Shown: one piece after another, positions 42,734 through 50,293 of the stretch | How positions within the stretch are numbered: position 1 is the first letter of the stretch | How the letters are laid out: each line of letters starts with the position of its first letter | Source: JAGPCK01 sp964535575 | GTDB lineage: Bacteria > Bacteroidota > Bacteroidia > UKL13-3 | DNA length: 64,000 nt | Assembly (NCBI GenBank): GCA_964535575.1 | Contig: CAZHTC010000001.1 | Span: 434,001 to 498,000, forward strand | Reading direction: 5' to 3' | Made by a program: the position numbers and the translations under genes | The notes under the pieces: generated by a model | What the model was told of the DNA's origin: nothing | Database searches by the model: none | Seen by the model: only the letters and a program-made list of their open reading frames with translations

Positions 42734-43255
42734 TTAATTATATTTATTATCAAACCGGCCTTCGGTAATATGCACTACTTCTCCGGTAGTTTTATCGCGT
42801 GCATCAAACCAAAAAGTGCCCGAAAGTATAGAGTTAATAGTATCGAAACGGGTAATGTTTAGTTGGCCGGTGTATATACTATCGGTGAGATAAAATTTAT
42901 TATTAAATACATATGTAGATCTTGTAAAATTTATGGTGCTATCACCAATATAGAATACCCCTTGGTTATAAATATTTTTAAGAAATAGTTTAACACTTGA
43001 TGTATTACCCAATTTTTTTTCCGTTGTAACCAACAATGTACCTCCCTCATAATCTACCCAAGCGGTTATAGGCAACCACACCTCTCCATTCACTTTGCAA
43101 CCAAAAGTATTGGCACCTACCTGCGTGGCGGGCGGCAGGGTATTGGAAGGGGGCAGGGGCTTTATCCAAGCGTCATCGGGTTCAAAAAGGGAGCATCCGT
43201 TTAAAAGAGATAAGAAAGAAATGCAAACCCAAAAAACAAGTATTTTCTTTTTCAT
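42734..43255 (-). CDS. Small beta-rich lipoprotein
   Basis: A 173-residue lipoprotein with lipobox LLNGC (Cys21) and a proline-rich linker (KPLPPSNTLPPAT). It reads FGCKVNGEVWLPITAW, then VKLFLKNIYNQGVFYIGDS and ILSGTFWFDARDKTTGEVVHITEGRFD. This pattern (FxCxVNGxxW, then a GTFxFxA segment and a TEGRFD end) resembles the DUF6252-like lipoproteins of Bacteroidota; the function is unknown. It lies 37 bp upstream of the lipase-like T9SS gene on the same strand, and a promoter and a perfect palindrome precede it. The pair probably forms one operon. Confidence 0.7.
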   Translation of the reverse strand: MKKKILVFWVCISFLSLLNGCSLFEPDDAWIKPLPPSNTLPPATQVGANTFGCKVNGEVWLPITAWVDYEGGTLLVTTEKKLGNTSSVKLFLKNIYNQGVFYIGDSTINFTRSTYVFNNKFYLTDSIYTGQLNITRFDTINSILSGTFWFDARDKTTGEVVHITEGRFDNKYN

Positions 43256-43275
43256 AACAGTTAGTTATTATATAA

Positions 43276-43308
43276 CAAAGCTAACGTATAAAATTTGGTA
43301 AAAGCAAA
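43276..43308 (-). promoter_or_regulatory. Promoter of the lipoprotein/T9SS lipase-like operon
   Basis: On the minus strand TTTG (43308-43305), 21 nt, then TAGCTTTG (43283-43276), matching TTTG-N~20-TAnnTTTG. The predicted start is about 15-20 nt upstream of the ATG at 43255. Confidence 0.6.
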
Positions 43309-43330
43309 TAATTAGTTCATTAAAATGAGC

Positions 43331-43352
43331 AAATTACCCTTAAGGGTAATTT
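43331..43352. promoter_or_regulatory. Perfect 22-bp palindrome (putative operator)
   Basis: AAATTACCC-TTAA-GGGTAATTT is fully self-complementary over 22 bp. It lies about 23 bp upstream of the -33 element of the minus-strand promoter, a place where an activator or repressor dimer could act. Confidence 0.45.
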
Positions 43353-43663
43353 ATTTGTACTTCGAATTGTTGAACCCTTGTGGTTTTAAAAAGAATACTG
43401 GCTCGTGCGCCAGATTTTGCGGTTAGTTATATTAAACATTGGAGTTTGAGATTGTAATCTGTTACCAATTTAATAACTTGCAGCTATATTAATCGAAAAG
43501 CACAATTGAAAAATTTTATTACACGGGCTGCTGCCTATTCTTGTGAAAGAAGACTAACTAATATTTATAGCATATATGGTAAGGCGCATAGAAAATTCTT
43601 CAAATAATTTCATTTGCGAGTAGTTGCCGAGCAATTGAATTGGACTTTTAAATTTATAAAGCA
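43353..43663. other. AT-rich intergenic region, nothing recognised
   Basis: No open frame with coding character, no full promoter match and no clear hairpin was seen. It must hold the start signal for the plus-strand gene at 43664 if that gene has its own promoter. Confidence 0.4.
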
Positions 43664-44356
43664 ATGAAATGGCTGCTGCTTTTGTGCGTTGGTATCATTT
43701 ATTCAGATTCATTTTCTGCTACCCTATCGGATAGTACTGAACATAAAAAGCAACCTAAGAATGCTATAGAAATTGGTTATAGTGCGGCTTGGTTTTTTGA
43801 TAAGCATCCAATGGCTTTTTACAAAGAGGGTGGGCTAGACTGGATACCCGTAATGACTCTCCCCTCATGGATGCCTTCATACATAAAATATTCTAGGATT
43901 ATTCACAAACAAATTGACTTGGGGCTTTCCAATTATTCCTTTGCGGAATCTTATATACCCTTCCAAAAAGGAGATATCTGGATACGGTCTGTTAACGATG
44001 TAACAATTTCTATTGGCCGTAGTTTTTTTAGAAACTTAAACCAATTTACAGAGTTGAAATATTCCCTATCTCCCGGGATTTCTTACAGATGGGGAACGGA
44101 ATGGGTATATTTAGCCGAGAATGATTACCACGATGTAATTTACACCTGTATGTGTGATTACAACAGCATAGGCTTGGGTAGTACAGGAAGTATAGATTTT
44201 GTTTTAAAAAACCGATTATATTTTGGGGGAAGTGCAGGATATACCTACTACTTTGAGAAATCAAAAATGAACCCTAATTCACCCTACTACTTTAAAGCCT
44301 ACAAACCAAATAGGGATGTGTTTGTTTTTCATCCCCGGCTTGGTGTTATGTTTTAA
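43664..44356 (+). CDS. Secreted beta-barrel-like protein
   Basis: A 230-residue protein with a signal peptide (WLLLLCVGIIYSDSFSA). The mature part alternates polar and aromatic residues in strands: KNAIEIGYSAAWFF, QIDLGLSNYSF, VTISIGRSFF, ELKYSLSPGISYRWG and LYFGGSAGYTYYF. It ends in HPRLGVMF, an aromatic C-terminus as in outer-membrane barrels. I do not recognise a named family. It stands alone on the plus strand between two minus-strand units, with an extended intergenic region before it, and converges with the NlpC/P60 gene 21 bp away. Confidence 0.65.
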   Translation: MKWLLLLCVGIIYSDSFSATLSDSTEHKKQPKNAIEIGYSAAWFFDKHPMAFYKEGGLDWIPVMTLPSWMPSYIKYSRIIHKQIDLGLSNYSFAESYIPFQKGDIWIRSVNDVTISIGRSFFRNLNQFTELKYSLSPGISYRWGTEWVYLAENDYHDVIYTCMCDYNSIGLGSTGSIDFVLKNRLYFGGSAGYTYYFEKSKMNPNSPYYFKAYKPNRDVFVFHPRLGVMF

Positions 44357-44377
44357 TTTTATCAAACGCTGTCGCTC

Positions 44378-44893
44378 CTATGGATAACGCCCACCCATGG
44401 TAAAGGTATTGGCGTAGTACGGTTCGTTCAGGTCGTTTACCATCACCCCCTTTTTGGTAGAGGCGTGCACAAATTTATTATCCTTAAGGTAGATGCCCAC
44501 GTGGCTCACTTTTTTGCTTTGTATCGAAAAGAAAACCAAATCGCCTTCTTTCAATTGAGTGCGTTCTACTTTTTTCACGTCTTTGAGCATGCCCTGCGTA
44601 TTGCGGCTAATGGTTTTACCATATACTTCTTTGTAAACGGCCTGCACAAATCCCGAGCAATCGGTACCTTCCTTGCTACTGGCATTATCCTTATACGGAA
44701 CACCCAGCCAGCTTGCCACCACCTCCAGCAGTTTTAAATTGCTGTGGTCATCCACCACAATGCCCAACTTTTCTGAAAGAGCCGCATATGTTTTCCGCTG
44801 GGCCGATGAGGTGACTCCGCTCTTTTTTGATGGACCTTTGCAGGACACCATGACAAACATACCAAATAAAAAAATGAAGGAGAGCCTGTGCAT
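44378..44893 (-). CDS. NlpC/P60 (C40) murein endopeptidase lipoprotein
   Basis: A 171-residue lipoprotein (lipobox MVSC, Cys18). The C40 peptidase domain has the catalytic Cys in GTDCSGFVQAVY, the His in KKVSHVGIYL and the third residue in KFVHASTKKG. The start of the domain, LEVVASWLGVPYKDNAS, is also standard. NlpC/P60 enzymes cleave the gamma-D-glutamyl-diaminopimelate bond in peptidoglycan stem peptides, here on the periplasmic side of a membrane. Length fits a single-domain enzyme. It lies 59 bp downstream of the paaD gene on the same strand; the association is probably only positional. Confidence 0.92.
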   Translation of the reverse strand: MHRLSFIFLFGMFVMVSCKGPSKKSGVTSSAQRKTYAALSEKLGIVVDDHSNLKLLEVVASWLGVPYKDNASSKEGTDCSGFVQAVYKEVYGKTISRNTQGMLKDVKKVERTQLKEGDLVFFSIQSKKVSHVGIYLKDNKFVHASTKKGVMVNDLNEPYYANTFTMGGRYP

Positions 44894-44952
44894 TATACCC
44901 CAAACATCGGGAGTTGAGCGGAAAGGCTTTATAAAAAAATATGCACGGATGT

Positions 44953-45438
44953 TTATACCACCGGCTTAAACTGCTCAAACGCCTGCAGGCAGTTGTGGCA
45001 GTAATGCAGGCTGCGGCACAGTGTAGGGCCAAAAGGAGATTTGGTTTCGGTGTTTTTACTTCCGCAAAACGGGCAGGCTACGTGCTCCAGTAATTCCTGA
45101 GTAATTTCGCCCTCATGTTTGGGCGGTGGTGCCAGTCCGTGTTTTTTTAAACACAGCAACCCGCGGTCGGTAATTTTATTGCTGTTCCACGGCACATCGA
45201 GATTGGTGGTAACTGAAACTTTTTTTATTCCGGCTTCTGTTAAACAGTCGTACACCATTTGCTCCATCATTTTTATAGCGGGGCAGCCCACAAAAGTTGG
45301 CGTCATTTCAATGGCTACGCTTTGGTCGTCCCTTACTTCCACTTTGGTAATAATACCCATATCTACCATGCTCAGCGTTGGTATCTCGGGGTCTTTTACC
45401 ACTTCTAATTTTTCCCAAACCTCTTTTTCAGTCAGCAT
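44953..45438 (-). CDS. paaD: Phenylacetyl-CoA epoxidase subunit PaaD
   Basis: A 161-residue cytoplasmic protein. The N-terminal half is a MIP18/DUF59 domain (VWEKLEVVKDPEIPTLSMVDMGII and the TPTFVGCPAI element), which is linked to Fe-S or diiron maturation. The C-terminal half is a zinc-ribbon: CPFCGSKN and CHNC, with a PFGPTLCRS segment between. This combination is specific to PaaD of the 1,2-phenylacetyl-CoA epoxidase operon, where it helps assemble or supply the metal centre. It is the last of tetR-paaA-B-C-D, 29 bp after paaC. Confidence 0.93.
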   Translation of the reverse strand: MLTEKEVWEKLEVVKDPEIPTLSMVDMGIITKVEVRDDQSVAIEMTPTFVGCPAIKMMEQMVYDCLTEAGIKKVSVTTNLDVPWNSNKITDRGLLCLKKHGLAPPPKHEGEITQELLEHVACPFCGSKNTETKSPFGPTLCRSLHYCHNCLQAFEQFKPVV

Positions 45439-45467
45439 CTCTTCACAAAATTAAGATCGCATCGGGG

Positions 45468-46223
45468 TTACCATTGGGAGGTGGGCTCAACCCTGAACAC
45501 TTCACCCATTTCCTTCACCAGTGGTTCGAGGTGTTCGGTATGAAAATTTTTGCGGCCCCCGTAAATAGGGGTCCATTCTTTCTCTGCCGGCAGTTTTAAT
45601 CCTGCTTTTTCAATAATGGGAGTAACCGCCTGTATCCATTTTGTTTTTAAGACTGATTCGCCTTCAAACACCTTGTTTGCTATCAGTTCTTTTTCAAACT
45701 TACTTTCTTCAAACATTCCCAGGGCATAATTCCAGGCATGGTTGAGGGCAGATTGCATACGTGCTTTGCTCTCTTCAGTTCCCTGTGCTAATTTTACCAT
45801 CCAGGTATTGGCATGAAATACATGGTACTTTAATTCGCCTTTCACTTTGCGGGCTAATTTAGCCAATGGTTCGAATGACGAACCGGCCAGCATTTCAAAA
45901 CGCAGCTGATCGGCATGATCATACAAAAAATGACGTACCGTGCTGAAATCATATTCTTCATTGGGTAATTCAACAAACTGAGCGTTATAAAACTGATTGG
46001 CATTACGGGTAAATGCATTAGTATCGGCATCGGGCTCTCCCAACTGATGTAATAATTGAAACAATGCCTGCGACTGGCCTATTTTATCCTGCGCCATGGA
46101 TGAGAAGGAAATATCTTCTTCCAGTATGGGCCCAAGTCCTGTCCACTCGCTGTGGCGATGACCGATGATAAGTAAATCATCAGCCATTTTATATAATAAT
46201 TCTTTTATTGCCGGTGTATTCAT
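45468..46223 (-). CDS. paaC: Phenylacetyl-CoA epoxidase structural subunit PaaC
   Basis: A 251-residue ferritin-like helical protein. The start (IKELLYKMADDLLIIGHRHSEWTGLGP) and the DKIGQSQALFQLLHQLG element, then FYNAQFVELPNEEYDFSTVRH, are typical of PaaC, the structural partner of the catalytic PaaA in the ring-1,2-epoxidase. PaaC lacks the full set of diiron ligands. It is 21 bp after paaB and 29 bp before paaD. Length is normal. Confidence 0.94.
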   Translation of the reverse strand: MNTPAIKELLYKMADDLLIIGHRHSEWTGLGPILEEDISFSSMAQDKIGQSQALFQLLHQLGEPDADTNAFTRNANQFYNAQFVELPNEEYDFSTVRHFLYDHADQLRFEMLAGSSFEPLAKLARKVKGELKYHVFHANTWMVKLAQGTEESKARMQSALNHAWNYALGMFEESKFEKELIANKVFEGESVLKTKWIQAVTPIIEKAGLKLPAEKEWTPIYGGRKNFHTEHLEPLVKEMGEVFRVEPTSQW

Positions 46224-46244
46224 TGAGGTAACGGTTAAGGGTAA

Positions 46245-46616
46245 TTAAATTTTGTGTTCCTTTTTGTACTTATTAATTTTCTCCATCACTTTGTATCCGC
46301 CTGCTTCGCGAAACATTTTTTCGGGAACGGTATCGAATATATCGGAGTCTTCATAATCGGTGGTGTACACATCTCGGGTTTTTACAACCCAGATGTTTAC
46401 ACTTTGTCCCCTGCGGCCATATTGCTCTTTGGCAAAAAGCAGGGCCATTTCCGGATTAGCGGCATGAACAATTCCTACGTGCATATGCTGGTCCCCTCTT
46501 TTTTTCTGATGAAACACTTCATAGGTCTCCCATTGATCATTTTCTTCTAACGGGGCAATGGAATTATTTAATTCTATTTCAGCGCGGGTAATGCGCGGGT
46601 CTAATGATTTTATCAT
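46245..46616 (-). CDS. paaB: Phenylacetyl-CoA epoxidase subunit PaaB
   Basis: A 123-residue protein. The core (QWETYEVFHQKKRGDQHMHVGIVHA with its gap, then PEMALLFAKEQYGRRGQSVNIWVV) is the PaaB pattern. PaaB is a small subunit that connects PaaA and PaaC in the epoxidase complex. The N-terminal 20 residues are longer than in some homologues. It lies 7 bp after paaA and 21 bp before paaC. No catalytic residues are expected. Confidence 0.95.
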   Translation of the reverse strand: MIKSLDPRITRAEIELNNSIAPLEENDQWETYEVFHQKKRGDQHMHVGIVHAANPEMALLFAKEQYGRRGQSVNIWVVKTRDVYTTDYEDSDIFDTVPEKMFREAGGYKVMEKINKYKKEHKI

Positions 46617-46623
46617 GGAACTG

Positions 46624-47613
46624 TTATGCTAAAGGTACGATGTATTTTGTATCGGCAGTTTTTAAAGCTTCGCGCACCCAGCGTCCGCGCTCTTCGGCAT
46701 TCCTGCGTACCGCCAGTCGCTCGGCATTGCACGGGCCATCACCATTAATTACCCGTTTAAATTCTTCCCAATCGGGTTCGGTATAATCCCATTTACCGGT
46801 TTCTTCATTTTTTTTCAGGTTAGGGTCAGGAAGTGTTAAACCAAGATCCCAAATTTTTGGAACATACATATTCAGGTATTGCTGACGCATGTCGTCATTC
46901 GAAGCCATTTTCACTTTCCACTTCATAAGTATTTCGGTATGTTGCGAAATTTTATCACTTGGCCCAAAGAAATGCATGATAGGAGGCCACCAGCGGGTTA
47001 ATGCATCCTGTACCATTTTTCGCTGATACGGAGTTCCGGTAGCCAATGTTACTACTGCATCATGTCCGTATTTTAAGTGAAACGATTCTTCGGTACAAAT
47101 GCGATCCAATGCACGGCAGTATGGTCCGTAACTTCCTTTGGCATTTGCCACCTGATTAATGATAGCACCGGCATCAATGAGCCAGGCAATAATGCAGGCA
47201 TCGGCCCACTCAAATGCAGGATAGTTAAATACGTTAGAGTATTTTGATTTACCCGTAATCAAATCATTAATCATTGCTTCACGGCTTTTGCCTAATGTTT
47301 CAGCTGCGCTATAGAGCAATTGTGCATGCCCCACTTCATCCTGTACCTTGGCCATCAAGGCTAATTTACGCTGAAATCCGGGAGCACGGGTAATCCAGGT
47401 GCCTTCGGGCAACGCTCCAATAATTTCCGAATGAGCATGCTGCTCAATCATTCGGATTAATTGTTTGCGATACTCTTTGGGCATCCAGTCTTTGGGCTCA
47501 ATTTTTTCCCCTTTGCTTATGCGCGCTTCAAACTCGGCTAATTTTTCTGGATCTTCTCCGGCCAAAATACTGTTGGCTTTTTCATTCGGATCGATGTAAG
47601 CGTTTCCGTACAT
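46624..47613 (-). CDS. paaA: Phenylacetyl-CoA epoxidase catalytic subunit PaaA
   Basis: A 329-residue cytoplasmic diiron oxygenase that adds one oxygen atom to the aromatic ring of phenylacetyl-CoA. The diiron ligands lie in KVQDEVGHAQLL (E-x2-H) and CTEESFHLKYGHD (E-x2-H), and the KGSYGPYCRALDRI segment is also characteristic. Length fits PaaA. It is the first structural gene of the operon, 32 bp after the tetR-type gene, followed closely by paaB, paaC and paaD. The reductase subunit PaaE, which would deliver electrons, is not encoded in this window. Confidence 0.96.
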   Translation of the reverse strand: MYGNAYIDPNEKANSILAGEDPEKLAEFEARISKGEKIEPKDWMPKEYRKQLIRMIEQHAHSEIIGALPEGTWITRAPGFQRKLALMAKVQDEVGHAQLLYSAAETLGKSREAMINDLITGKSKYSNVFNYPAFEWADACIIAWLIDAGAIINQVANAKGSYGPYCRALDRICTEESFHLKYGHDAVVTLATGTPYQRKMVQDALTRWWPPIMHFFGPSDKISQHTEILMKWKVKMASNDDMRQQYLNMYVPKIWDLGLTLPDPNLKKNEETGKWDYTEPDWEEFKRVINGDGPCNAERLAVRRNAEERGRWVREALKTADTKYIVPLA

Positions 47614-47645
47614 ATAAAAATGATGTTTTAATTAATAAACGTTGG

Positions 47646-48254
47646 TTAAGGTTTGTAGTTGGGATCGGTAACAAATTTTTTGCGCAACCCCCCAATAATA
47701 AAATCGCTTAGTTTTTTAGCTATTTCATCGGCATTCATGGCTCCATCGGCATGGTACCATTCGTTAATCCAGTTAACGGCTGAGAGGATGGTGAGGGTAG
47801 CAAATTTTTTATCTACATGGTCAAATACATCTTCATTTTCCCCATCCTGCAAAATCACCCGAAACTCAAGCTCGTATTTATCGCGCAGTTCTTTAAACTT
47901 ACTGAGTTTGGGTTCGGTTAATCCGCGCCATTCTTTAATAAACATAGCCGAATGGTCGGGGTGCGAGGTAATAATTTGCACGTGATTGCGAATAGCCATT
48001 CGCAATTTCTCTTCGGCATTGAAATAAATATCATTTACCTCTTTGATAGCCGTTAAAAACTTATCGGCCATACCAAAGCAAATACTTTCCAGTATTTCTT
48101 CTTTTGATTTGATATGGCTATACAAACTGGAGGCTTCCATTCCCATTACCTGGGCCAGGTCGCGCATGCTGCTTGCAGCATATCCTTTCTCTTTGAATAA
48201 TTTAGCCGCTGCATCAATAATTTGCTCTTTGCGGCTTCCTGTAATTTCTGACAT
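47646..48254 (-). CDS. TetR/AcrR-family regulator of the paa operon
   Basis: About 202 residues from the ATG at 48254 (SEITGSRKEQIIDAAAKLF). The N-terminal DNA-binding domain contains the helix-turn-helix: RDLAQVMGMEASSLYSHIKSKEEILE, here read in pieces. The C-terminal ligand domain (about 130 residues) is variable, as usual. It is the first gene of tetR-paaABCD; the short gap to paaA (32 bp) predicts one transcript. A near-perfect palindrome at 48262-48277 spans the predicted start, which suggests autorepression that is relieved by phenylacetyl-CoA, as in the Thermus PaaR system. The longer reading to 48269 would place the operator inside the gene. Confidence 0.9.
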   Translation of the reverse strand: MSEITGSRKEQIIDAAAKLFKEKGYAASSMRDLAQVMGMEASSLYSHIKSKEEILESICFGMADKFLTAIKEVNDIYFNAEEKLRMAIRNHVQIITSHPDHSAMFIKEWRGLTEPKLSKFKELRDKYELEFRVILQDGENEDVFDHVDKKFATLTILSAVNWINEWYHADGAMNADEIAKKLSDFIIGGLRKKFVTDPNYKP

Positions 48255-48261
48255 ACTCCTA

Positions 48262-48277
48262 CCAAACAATTGTTAGG
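48262..48277. promoter_or_regulatory. Putative operator of the paa operon regulator
   Basis: CCAAACAATTGTTAGG is a 16-bp palindrome with one mismatched pair. It overlaps the predicted transcription start of tetR-paaABCD and lies 8 nt from the ATG. On the minus strand its core CTAACAATTGTTTG fits C-N-AAC-N4-GTT-N-G, the spacing I recall for Thermus PaaR. Confidence 0.6.
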
Positions 48278-48308
48278 CAAGATAGTTTTAGAAAATTAAC
48301 TATGCAAA
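48277..48308 (-). promoter_or_regulatory. Promoter of tetR-paaABCD
   Basis: On the minus strand TTTG (48308-48305), 20 nt, then TATCTTGC (48284-48277), one change from TAnnTTTG. The operator directly follows it, so a bound repressor would block the start. Confidence 0.5.
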
Positions 48309-48314
48309 TTTTTT

Positions 48315-49442
48315 TTAATCGGTAACGTAAAACTTTGCCCTTTGTAAGCTTGAGAATCCCTCTTTATCCAAGAGCATTACCTGAATCACATAGTTTCCAT
48401 CGGGCAATAAAAGTAGTTTTGGAAAATCCTCAACATTATTAAATTGCAGCATTTCCTGACCCATAAAATTGAAAACCTGAATACCGAATTCATGGTATGA
48501 TGTTAGTTCCCGGCTGATTTCCAATAAATTCTTTTCATAGGAGCCCCGTTTAACAATATCGGGCAAATGAATCCCAGTCGATGGTCCGGTACCGTATACC
48601 ATCAGGTAATCGATATGCTTTCCGGTACATCCGTTTTTTGTTTCAATTTCCAACGAAATACTATTTTTTCCATTAGGCCCGTTAGTAAAAGCATACGCAA
48701 ATGTTGGTTGTTTATTGGTTCCTGCCAGTATCCCGTTGCGGTACCATTTAAAAGATACAGAATCGGCAGGCAATCCTCTAAGATCAGATAGATTCTGAAA
48801 AATGACTACCGGACTGGAAGGGTAAATAACCTGATGGGTACTTAAATTAAAGTCCGCTATGGGACGAACATAAACCTTTACATAGGCCGGCTTTACCAAA
48901 ACGGTATCGCAACCGTAAAGAGATACTAAACGCACACTCACATCATATGGGGTTGATCGGGCATAATACACATGCCCGATTGTTTCACTACCCAAGCGGG
49001 AAAAACCATCCCCGAAGTTCCATATTATTGAGTCTGCATCCCAAAATTTTCCATTAAACGATGTGGCAAAAGGTTCACATCCCGTTGTAAAACAATTAAA
49101 ATCTCCAGTAGGAATAAAGTTGATTTTACCCGTTACAGATGAGGAATCTTCCGCGCCTCCCGTAAACTCTACTTTAAATCCTACCTTAAAACTTCCCTTG
49201 ACTCTTTCATTGTGACCCGGGTAGTAAATGGTTTGGGTGTCACTCAGGGTAGAAAAGAATCCGTCCCCGAATGTATACCATGTTTGGCTGATCGTTTGCC
49301 CGCAGGAAACCGTTGCTTTCAATGGGAAAGGAATCCCCTCACACCTCGGATCTACGGGCCCAATGCTTACACAAGTCGCCATACTTGGAATGGTACCTAC
49401 TGCCATGACCAAAAGAGACAAATTATTTTTTATTCTCATCAT
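48315..49442 (-). CDS. Secreted PKD-domain protein with C-terminal sorting-like domain
   Basis: About 375 residues from the ATG at 49442 (MMRIKNNLSLLVMAVGTIPSMA), which gives a normal signal peptide; the reading from 49478 has a poor start. The mature part holds two or three PKD/Ig-like beta domains: FGDGFFSTLSDTQTIYYPG, IIWNFGDGFSRLG and VRPIADFNLS. The C-terminal 70 residues (GIQVFNFMGQEMLQFNN, LPDGNYVIQVMLLD) resemble a T9SS sorting domain but lack the usual YPNP start. It probably leaves the cell by T9SS or stays in the envelope. It is downstream of tetR on the opposite side of the paa promoter region, on the same strand. Confidence 0.75.
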   Translation of the reverse strand: MMRIKNNLSLLVMAVGTIPSMATCVSIGPVDPRCEGIPFPLKATVSCGQTISQTWYTFGDGFFSTLSDTQTIYYPGHNERVKGSFKVGFKVEFTGGAEDSSSVTGKINFIPTGDFNCFTTGCEPFATSFNGKFWDADSIIWNFGDGFSRLGSETIGHVYYARSTPYDVSVRLVSLYGCDTVLVKPAYVKVYVRPIADFNLSTHQVIYPSSPVVIFQNLSDLRGLPADSVSFKWYRNGILAGTNKQPTFAYAFTNGPNGKNSISLEIETKNGCTGKHIDYLMVYGTGPSTGIHLPDIVKRGSYEKNLLEISRELTSYHEFGIQVFNFMGQEMLQFNNVEDFPKLLLLPDGNYVIQVMLLDKEGFSSLQRAKFYVTD

Positions 49443-49487
49443 AAACCTGTGATGTTTTAAGACAGACAAAAGTTGCATTTTATTAAA

Positions 49488-50201
49488 CTAACCCAATAAA
49501 AACACAGCCGGCTGCTTATGAAAATCGTGCGTTTCCTGCCTCCATTGTGCCACAGTGGTCATGCGAATCAGCTGATCGGGTTGCAGCAGATTTACGGCCA
49601 CACAAAGTTTGGTAGAGGCCTGGCAGCCTTTCATTAAATCCTGAAGCAATTGGTTATTCCGGTAAGGCGTCTCGATAAAAATCTGCGTCTGTTTTTTTCG
49701 CAATGCATCCTGCTCCATTTCACGGATTTTTTTTACACGGGCTGCTTTTTCAATAGGAATATACCCGTGAAAAGTAAAACCCTGCCCGTTTAATCCGGAG
49801 GCCATTAGTGCAAGCATCACTGATGAGGGGCCGGGTAATGGAATCACTTCAATGCCTTTTTGGTGAGCCAAAGCTACAACCTCACTCCCGGGATCGGCCA
49901 CGCATGGCAGGCCGGCATCCGAAATTAATCCCACATCATTTCCCTCATCTATAGCTTTAAGCAAGTCTGCATACTCCACGTTTTTGGTATGCTCATTTAC
50001 CAAAAGTATTTCCAACGCTGATTGAGGATGAGCAATTTGGAGATTTTTAATAGCAGCTCTCCCTGATTTTTCGCTTTCTACCAAAAAAAAACGAAGTTGG
50101 TGTACCTGCTCTAAAACATATGGAGCCAGCATGTGTTGAACCTGATAGTCTCCCAATGCACTGGGAATCAGAAAAAGTTTACCTTTCTTTTGTCCACTCA
50201 T
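49488..50201 (-). CDS. SAM-dependent methyltransferase, tetrapyrrole-methylase fold (RsmI-like)
   Basis: About 237 residues from the ATG at 50201 (SGQKKGKLFLIPSALGD); the reading from 50291 would run into the divergent gene's leader and has no family character. The fold is that of tetrapyrrole/RsmI methylases: GLISDAGLPCVADPGSEVV and EVIPLPGPSSVMLALMASGL are the hallmark SAM-binding loops, and FHGYIPIEKAARVKKI is the RsmI-like linker. RsmI 2'-O-methylates C1402 of 16S rRNA. This protein is shorter than canonical RsmI and lacks part of its N-terminus, so the exact target is uncertain. It is divergent from the PpiD-like gene. Confidence 0.85.
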   Translation of the reverse strand: MSGQKKGKLFLIPSALGDYQVQHMLAPYVLEQVHQLRFFLVESEKSGRAAIKNLQIAHPQSALEILLVNEHTKNVEYADLLKAIDEGNDVGLISDAGLPCVADPGSEVVALAHQKGIEVIPLPGPSSVMLALMASGLNGQGFTFHGYIPIEKAARVKKIREMEQDALRKKQTQIFIETPYRNNQLLQDLMKGCQASTKLCVAVNLLQPDQLIRMTTVAQWRQETHDFHKQPAVFLLG

Positions 50202-50241
50202 AAAATAATGCTTCAAATATAGGCAGCTTGTAAGAAAGATA

Positions 50242-50272
50242 TTGAAATTGACGTGCTCCCCCCTTATTTTTG
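50242..50272 (+). promoter_or_regulatory. Promoter of the PpiD-like gene
   Basis: TTG at 50242-50244, 20 nt, then TATTTTTG at 50265-50272, 21 nt before the ATG at 50294. It confirms 50294 rather than the earlier in-frame start at 50270. Confidence 0.6.
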
Positions 50273-50293
50273 CCGTCTTACAAAAGTTCAATT

